Translations under genes and position numbers: made by a program | Notes under the pieces: model-generated | The model's input: only the letters and a program-made list of their open reading frames with translations | The model's database searches: none | Told to the model about the DNA's origin: nothing | Shown here: in pieces, positions 59,956 to 64,000 of the stretch | Numbering within the stretch: the first letter of the stretch is position 1 | Layout of the letters: every line of letters begins with the position of its first letter | Assembly: GCA_040755395.1 (NCBI GenBank) | Contig: JBFMAX010000003.1 | Span: 310,001-374,000 of the forward strand | Length of the DNA stretch: 64,000 nucleotides | Origin: Nitrospirota bacterium | Lineage (GTDB): Bacteria > Nitrospirota > Nitrospiria > Nitrospirales > Nitrospiraceae | Direction of reading: 5' to 3'

Positions 59956-60354
59956 TCACGTGGTTAAAGCCGAGGGCTGCGTCTGGAGTTTGACGAGGAG
60001 GCCGGTCACATCGCTGAGCATAATCAAAGGCGAGCCGCCGCCCTGCCCGTCGAGAATCGCCGCGATTTCCCGCAGGCGCAACTGCGCCCGTTGGAGTTCG
60101 TCGGCTCGCGCCAGATCCGACGGTTGCCCTGAAGACAGCTTGTCGAATTCGGAACGGATATCGCGGAAATCGCGCTGCAGGTTCTTGTGCATTGAACAGG
60201 TCTCACAGTACCACTTCGGGCTTTGATCGGTTGAGGGCGACAAGCGGTCATAGGGCCGACCGAAGAAGTCTTTGCCGAGCGAAAGCTTCATGAGCGGCTT
60301 TCCCGCAATGCCGCACGCGTGACAGGCTTCTGACGACAACCTCGCACCCTCCAT
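59956..60354 (-). CDS. Hypothetical zinc-finger-like protein
   Basis: A 132-residue protein from ATG 60354 (MEGARLSS), with possible zinc ligands CHACGIAGKPL and WYCETCSMHKNL, followed by a helical region. An earlier in-frame ATG near 60390 (MAPGLRG) is possible, and the ribosome site does not decide. The family is unknown. Confidence 0.62.
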   Translation of the reverse strand: MEGARLSSEACHACGIAGKPLMKLSLGKDFFGRPYDRLSPSTDQSPKWYCETCSMHKNLQRDFRDIRSEFDKLSSGQPSDLARADELQRAQLRLREIAAILDGQGGGSPLIMLSDVTGLLVKLQTQPSALTT

Positions 60355-60453
60355 TCCGACAAGGGGACCGCGGCCCCGCAGGCCGGGCGCCATCTTACAC
60401 CAGGCTTCCGCAGGGTGTCTACCACGCACGGGACGGTTCGGTGCCGGTCGGAG

Positions 60454-60459
60454 TATAAT
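60454..60459 (+). promoter_or_regulatory. Possible -10 box before ald
   Basis: TATAAT at 60454-60459, 36 bp before the ald start. The -35 region (near 60431) is not close to consensus. So the promoter call is weak. Confidence 0.35.
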
Positions 60460-60494
60460 GGCGGAGGAATCAGGCCGGGGCAGAGGAGGAGCAG

Positions 60495-61598
60495 ATGATC
60501 ATCGGCGTTCCCAAAGAGATCAAGGACCATGAGTATCGCGTCAGTGTCACCCCCGACGCCGCCCAGGCGTTGCTGAAGGCCGGCCATGTGGTGTGGGTGG
60601 AAGCCTCTGCCGGCGAAGGCAGCGGGTTTTCGGACGATGCCTATCGACGAGTCGGGGCTCAGGTCACGTCGTCCAAAGAGGAAGTCTTTCAGAAGGCCGA
60701 CCTGATCGTCAAAGTGAAAGAGCCCCAGTTGTCCGAATGCCGATTCTTCCGTCCGGGACAAGTGTTGTTCACCTACCTGCATTTGGCGTCCTCGCCGGAA
60801 CTCACGAAGGCCTTGTTGGATGCGCGCGTCACAGCCATCGCCTATGAGACGACCGAGGACAGGCATGGGAACCTGCCGATGCTGAAACCCATGAGCGAGA
60901 TCGCCGGGCGCATGGCGGTGCAGATCGGCGCCCGGTATCTCGAGCGGTTGCAGGGCGGGCGCGGGGTGCTGTTGGCGGGCGTGCCGGGAGTTGCGCCGGC
61001 CAACGTCGTGATTCTGGGGGCCGGCACGGTCGGGAGCTCGGCGGCCCGAATCGCGGTCGGGATGGGCGCTCATGTGACCGTCATCAATTTGGACCTGGAA
61101 CGCTTGCGTTATCTGGATGATCTCTACCAGGGGCGCATCATCACCCTGGCCGCCAACCAGGCCGATATCGACCGTGCGGTGGAAACCGCCGATCTCGCCA
61201 TCGGCGCCGTCCTGGTGCCGGGCGCCCGCGCTCCCAAGCTGGTGTCACGCGCGGTTGTTTCCAGCATGGCACCCGGCTCGGTCGTCGTCGATGTGGCGGT
61301 CGATCAAGGGGGCTGCTTCGAGACGACCCGACCGACGACCCATTCCGATCCGGTCTATGTCGCGGACGGTGTGCTGCACTATTGCGTGCCCAACATGCCG
61401 GGAATCGTGCCCCGGACGGCGACTTTGGCCTTGACCAACGCGACACTACCCTTTATAGTCCGCCTGGCTTCGGAGGGGGTTGAGCGCGCGATTCGCTCTG
61501 ACCCTGGCCTGGCGAAGGGCGTGAATCTCATGGGCGGCAAGGTGACCTGCAAAGGCGTCGCCGATGCGCACAGCATGACGTTCGAGCCCTTGACCTGA
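60495..61598 (+). CDS. ald: Alanine dehydrogenase
   Basis: A 367-residue NAD-dependent enzyme converting alanine and pyruvate plus ammonia. Signature blocks: [20 protein letters not shown] at the start, LIVKVKEPQ with the catalytic lysine, NAD motif [18 protein letters not shown] and a final domain with [16 protein letters not shown]. The site before ATG is GAGGAGGAG. Confidence 0.95.
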   Translation: MIIGVPKEIKDHEYRVSVTPDAAQALLKAGHVVWVEASAGEGSGFSDDAYRRVGAQVTSSKEEVFQKADLIVKVKEPQLSECRFFRPGQVLFTYLHLASSPELTKALLDARVTAIAYETTEDRHGNLPMLKPMSEIAGRMAVQIGARYLERLQGGRGVLLAGVPGVAPANVVILGAGTVGSSAARIAVGMGAHVTVINLDLERLRYLDDLYQGRIITLAANQADIDRAVETADLAIGAVLVPGARAPKLVSRAVVSSMAPGSVVVDVAVDQGGCFETTRPTTHSDPVYVADGVLHYCVPNMPGIVPRTATLALTNATLPFIVRLASEGVERAIRSDPGLAKGVNLMGGKVTCKGVADAHSMTFEPLT

Positions 61599-61627
61599 GC
61601 AAGCCGGCACACATCGGATGACGGGAT

Positions 61628-61704
<77 letters not shown>

Positions 61705-62168
61705 TACTGCTATGGTCAAGGAGGATTTGAAGCGGCTGAGCGCCGACGGCTAGGAGGAAAAGGTCACCGTCTGCGGTGACCGGCAGCGAAGCCGCCGGGC
61801 CGGAGGCCAAATCCTCTCGCCCCGACCACACCAAGCTTGCTCGTACCGCCCGCTCTTTAACGCTTTATCGAATGTGTCGCGGGCGGATCAATACCTCAAG
61901 GGTTCTTCCCTCATGTGGTTCGCTCGACCCGGAGCCCTTGCGATTGATCTTGGCGACGGGATAACCACCTGCAGCGTGTTCCACCTTCTTCCGCAAGTTC
62001 ATTTGCGAGCGGTCGGTGACTTCGGGTTTTCCTCGGTGTGACGTTCTCGCTTTCCCCCAAATTCCTCCGCATGTTCTCAAGAAAAGCGTGACGCGTGAGC
62101 GGAGGTATGAGAATATCCTCTCCCGAACGGTCTCCTCTCGGTGAATCCGGCGGCATGCGCGTGCAGCC
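61705..62168. other. Non-coding gap after tRNA-Pro
   Basis: No gene is supported. It has a hairpin GGTCACCGTCTGCGGTGACC (61761-61780) and a second copy of the tRNA-Pro 3' end (61802-61828). A minus-strand frame at 61865-62170 lacks a family or ribosome site. Confidence 0.55.
61802..61828 (+). repeat. Duplicated tRNA-Pro 3' end (att-like)
   Basis: GGAGGCCAAATCCTCTCGCC followed by CCGACCA copies the T-arm and acceptor 3' strand of the tRNA-Pro, with CC for TTC in the T-loop. About 97 bp separate the two. Confidence 0.75.
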
Positions 62169-62465
62169 ATGACCGAACCGCGCGGTAAGTCGCTTGTCAG
62201 AGCCAGAATTCTCGTAAGCGGACGAGTGCAGGGAGTCGCCTACCGGGCGTTTACCCGTCAAGAGGCCGTTCGTCGAAACCTGTTGGGCGGCGTCAGGAAT
62301 TTGGACGACGGGCGCGTCGAGGTCGAGGTTGAGGGCGAAAAAGAGTCGATCGCGGATCTCATCGAGGCGCTCAAGGAGGGCCCTCCGTTGGCGCGCGTCG
62401 ACGACCTCCAGCTGACGTGGAGCGCGGCGTCGGGCCAGTACAAAGATTTTCGGATTTGGCATTGA
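62169..62465 (+). CDS. acyP: Acylphosphatase
   Basis: A 98-residue acylphosphatase. It cleaves carboxyl-phosphate bonds of acyl phosphates. The catalytic arginine is in VSGRVQGVAYRAFTR and the asparagine in GGVRNLDDGRVEVEVEG. Complete and of usual length. Confidence 0.92.
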   Translation: MTEPRGKSLVRARILVSGRVQGVAYRAFTRQEAVRRNLLGGVRNLDDGRVEVEVEGEKESIADLIEALKEGPPLARVDDLQLTWSAASGQYKDFRIWH

Positions 62466-62493
62466 CGACGGCGGCAGCGGGTGAAAGGAAACG

Positions 62494-63465
62494 ATGATCG
62501 TGAGCGATGACGACGATCTGAACGAATCGGTCGACGCCCAGGACGAGGACGGCGCAGAGGACGAGGAGATTCACGAAGCGCCTTTGCCCAACGGCCGCAG
62601 CGTCAAAGTCCGAGGGCGGAAAGAAGAGAAGTCCGAAGGGCTCGATACGCTGAAGTCCTATCTGCGGGAAATCCGACACAACTCCCTTCTGACCTTTCGG
62701 CAAGAACAGGAATTGGGCAAGCGCGTCATGGCGGGCGACATGAGCGCCCGCGAACGGATGATCGAAGCCAACTTGCGCCTCGTGATCAGTATCGGCAAGC
62801 GATACATGAACCGGGGTTTCCCGTTCGCCGATATCGTCGAAGAGGGGAATCTCGGGTTGATCAAGGCGGTCGAGAAGTTCAACTATAAGCGAGGGTTCCG
62901 CTTCAGCACCTATGCGTCCTGGTGGATTCGGCAGTATATTGAACGGGCGATCATCAATCAGGGTAAACTGGTCAGGCTCCCCGTTCATGTGGTCGAGCGG
63001 CTCAACCGCTACCTGACCAAAGTCGAACAGCTCGGTCAGGAGCTGGGACGCGAGCCGAAGACGCACGAGATCGCCGGACGGATGAAGATTTCCGAAGAGG
63101 AGGTTCTCGATCTCAAGCAACTGATCCGCACGACCTGCTCGCTCGACAGCCCGATCAACGATCGAAGCGACACCTTTCTCCGCGACGTGATCGAGGACCC
63201 CCTGAGCGCCTCTCCTGCGGAGACCGCCGAGGGCGTGATGCGGCGTGAGGAATTGATGGCGTGGGTCAAGGAGTTGCCTGAGAAGGAGCGAACTGTGGTA
63301 ATCTCCCGCTTCGGTTTGGACGGCGGAGAAGCTCAGACCCTTGAGGAAATCGGAAAGGATCTCGGTCTGACCAGGGAGCGGGTCCGGCAGATCGAAACCG
63401 CGGCTCTGGTGAAGCTCCGGACTTCGATCGAGAAAAGAATGATGAGGCAGGACGATTTGTTGTAG
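62494..63465 (+). CDS. RpoD/RpoS-type sigma-70 factor
   Basis: A 323-residue group 2-like sigma factor. Region 1.2 ([20 protein letters not shown]), 2.1-2.4 ([21 protein letters not shown], split here by the run [34 protein letters not shown]), 3 and 4.2 HTH ([20 protein letters not shown]) are all present. The acidic N-terminus is short, so it is not the full housekeeping factor. RpoS-like stress use is plausible but not shown. Confidence 0.88.
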   Translation: MIVSDDDDLNESVDAQDEDGAEDEEIHEAPLPNGRSVKVRGRKEEKSEGLDTLKSYLREIRHNSLLTFRQEQELGKRVMAGDMSARERMIEANLRLVISIGKRYMNRGFPFADIVEEGNLGLIKAVEKFNYKRGFRFSTYASWWIRQYIERAIINQGKLVRLPVHVVERLNRYLTKVEQLGQELGREPKTHEIAGRMKISEEEVLDLKQLIRTTCSLDSPINDRSDTFLRDVIEDPLSASPAETAEGVMRREELMAWVKELPEKERTVVISRFGLDGGEAQTLEEIGKDLGLTRERVRQIETAALVKLRTSIEKRMMRQDDLL

Positions 63466-63481
63466 AGGGGCCGAGCGATCG

Positions 63482-63997
63482 ATGGACTACAAAGCGCTCA
63501 TTCGTGAAGTGCCGAATTTCCCCAAACCGGGCATTCTCTTCTATGACATCACCACGCTGCTCAAGGACGCCCGCGCGTTCAAGAGCATCGTGGAAGAGCT
63601 GACGGCGCGCTATCGCGGCCGGCACATCGCGAAGGTGGTCGGCATCGAGTCCAGAGGGTTCATCCTGGGCGGGACTCTCGCGAATCAGCTCGGCGCCGGC
63701 TTCGTGCCGGTCAGGAAGCCGGGTAAGTTGCCGGCCGACAGCTTCGAGGTCAAATACAATCTGGAGTACGGCGCGAGTTCCCTGGCGATCCACCGCGATG
63801 CGATTGCGATCGGCGAACGGGTGCTGATCGTCGACGATCTGCTGGCCACCGGCGGAACGGCGGCCGCCACCGTCCACCTCGTCCGTCAACTGGGAGGCGA
63901 GATCGCCGGCCTGGATTTTCTGGTGGAATTGAAGAGCTTGAACGGACGCGACAAGCTCAGCGGTTACGATGTTCATTCGACGATCATCTATCCCTAG
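63482..63997 (+). CDS. apt: Adenine phosphoribosyltransferase
   Basis: A 171-residue enzyme making AMP from adenine and PRPP in salvage. Motifs: REVPNFPKPGILFYDITTLL, VRKPGKLPADSF and the PRPP loop VLIVDDLLATGGT. It starts 16 bp after the sigma factor and ends at the edge of the window. Confidence 0.95.
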   Translation: MDYKALIREVPNFPKPGILFYDITTLLKDARAFKSIVEELTARYRGRHIAKVVGIESRGFILGGTLANQLGAGFVPVRKPGKLPADSFEVKYNLEYGASSLAIHRDAIAIGERVLIVDDLLATGGTAAATVHLVRQLGGEIAGLDFLVELKSLNGRDKLSGYDVHSTIIYP

Positions 63998-64000
63998 CCC

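Noticed and set aside
61865-62170. Minus-strand 101-residue frame between tRNA-Pro and acyP
   Set aside because: Highly basic, without a ribosome site or family; it also covers the start of acyP. Likely shadow.

Overview
The window reads as one chromosomal segment of a high-GC, Gram-negative, aerobic bacterium. The mix of genes (lipoprotein peroxidases, a biotin-dependent two-subunit carboxylase, NtrYX, hemE-hemH-hemG, squalene-synthase family enzyme, many two-component proteins) and the GC-rich intergenic repeats fit a Nitrospira-like member of the Nitrospirota. That assignment is inference; there is no rRNA gene here to prove it.

Layout. 0-0.6 kb: end of a DUF2283-type gene and a HicAB toxin-antitoxin pair. 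0.6-1.5 kb: non-coding, repeat-bearing. 1.5-10 kb (minus strand): TenA with a THI5/NMT1-like protein, soluble transhydrogenase, thiol peroxidase lipoprotein, alpha/beta hydrolase lipoprotein, and the two subunits of a pyruvate (or 2-oxoglutarate) carboxylase. 10-12 kb: PstS-like binding protein, IPT/TIG protein, FmdB zinc ribbon. 12-28.3 kb (mostly plus strand): small proteins, EamA transporter, hemE-hemH-hemG, MazG, DUF1844, NtrY-NtrX, RlmD-type methyltransferase, purM-purN. 44.2-49.7 kb: a two-component signalling block. 50-64 kb: YqeY, lipoproteins, MFS transporter, glutathione peroxidase, HtpX, cupredoxin, squalene/phytoene synthase, ferredoxins, alanine dehydrogenase, tRNA-Pro, acylphosphatase, an RpoD/RpoS-type sigma factor and apt.

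The accessory part is 28.5-44.2 kb. It begins at tRNA-Ala(CGC), whose 3' end is repeated 140 bp downstream. Next comes an AT-richer block with a broken CD-NTase next to an intact SLATT membrane effector (a decayed CBASS-like cassette) and a MazF/PemK toxin overlapping an XRE-ImmA/IrrE regulator that has a near-perfect palindromic operator. A 45-bp 3' half of tRNA-Lys(CTT) follows. Then comes a minus-strand seven-gene operon, 43.65 to 32.87 kb: DUF499-like ATPase, PglZ, RHH/CopG antitoxin, PIN toxin, DUF1156 (COG1743) DNA methylase, a 144-residue unknown protein, and an SNF2/RapA-type helicase. Every junction is a 4-bp ATGA stop/start overlap, so the whole set is translationally coupled, with the toxin-antitoxin pair inside it. 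A tRNA T-arm-like remnant lies beyond its far end. This is the best candidate for an under-described system: a BREX type 3/Hma-like anti-phage operon with a toxin-antitoxin module wired into its translation chain.

Other features worth attention are a MITE family (two copies with 20-bp terminal inverted repeats) and a repeat that sits in one orientation just after the stop codons of four genes.
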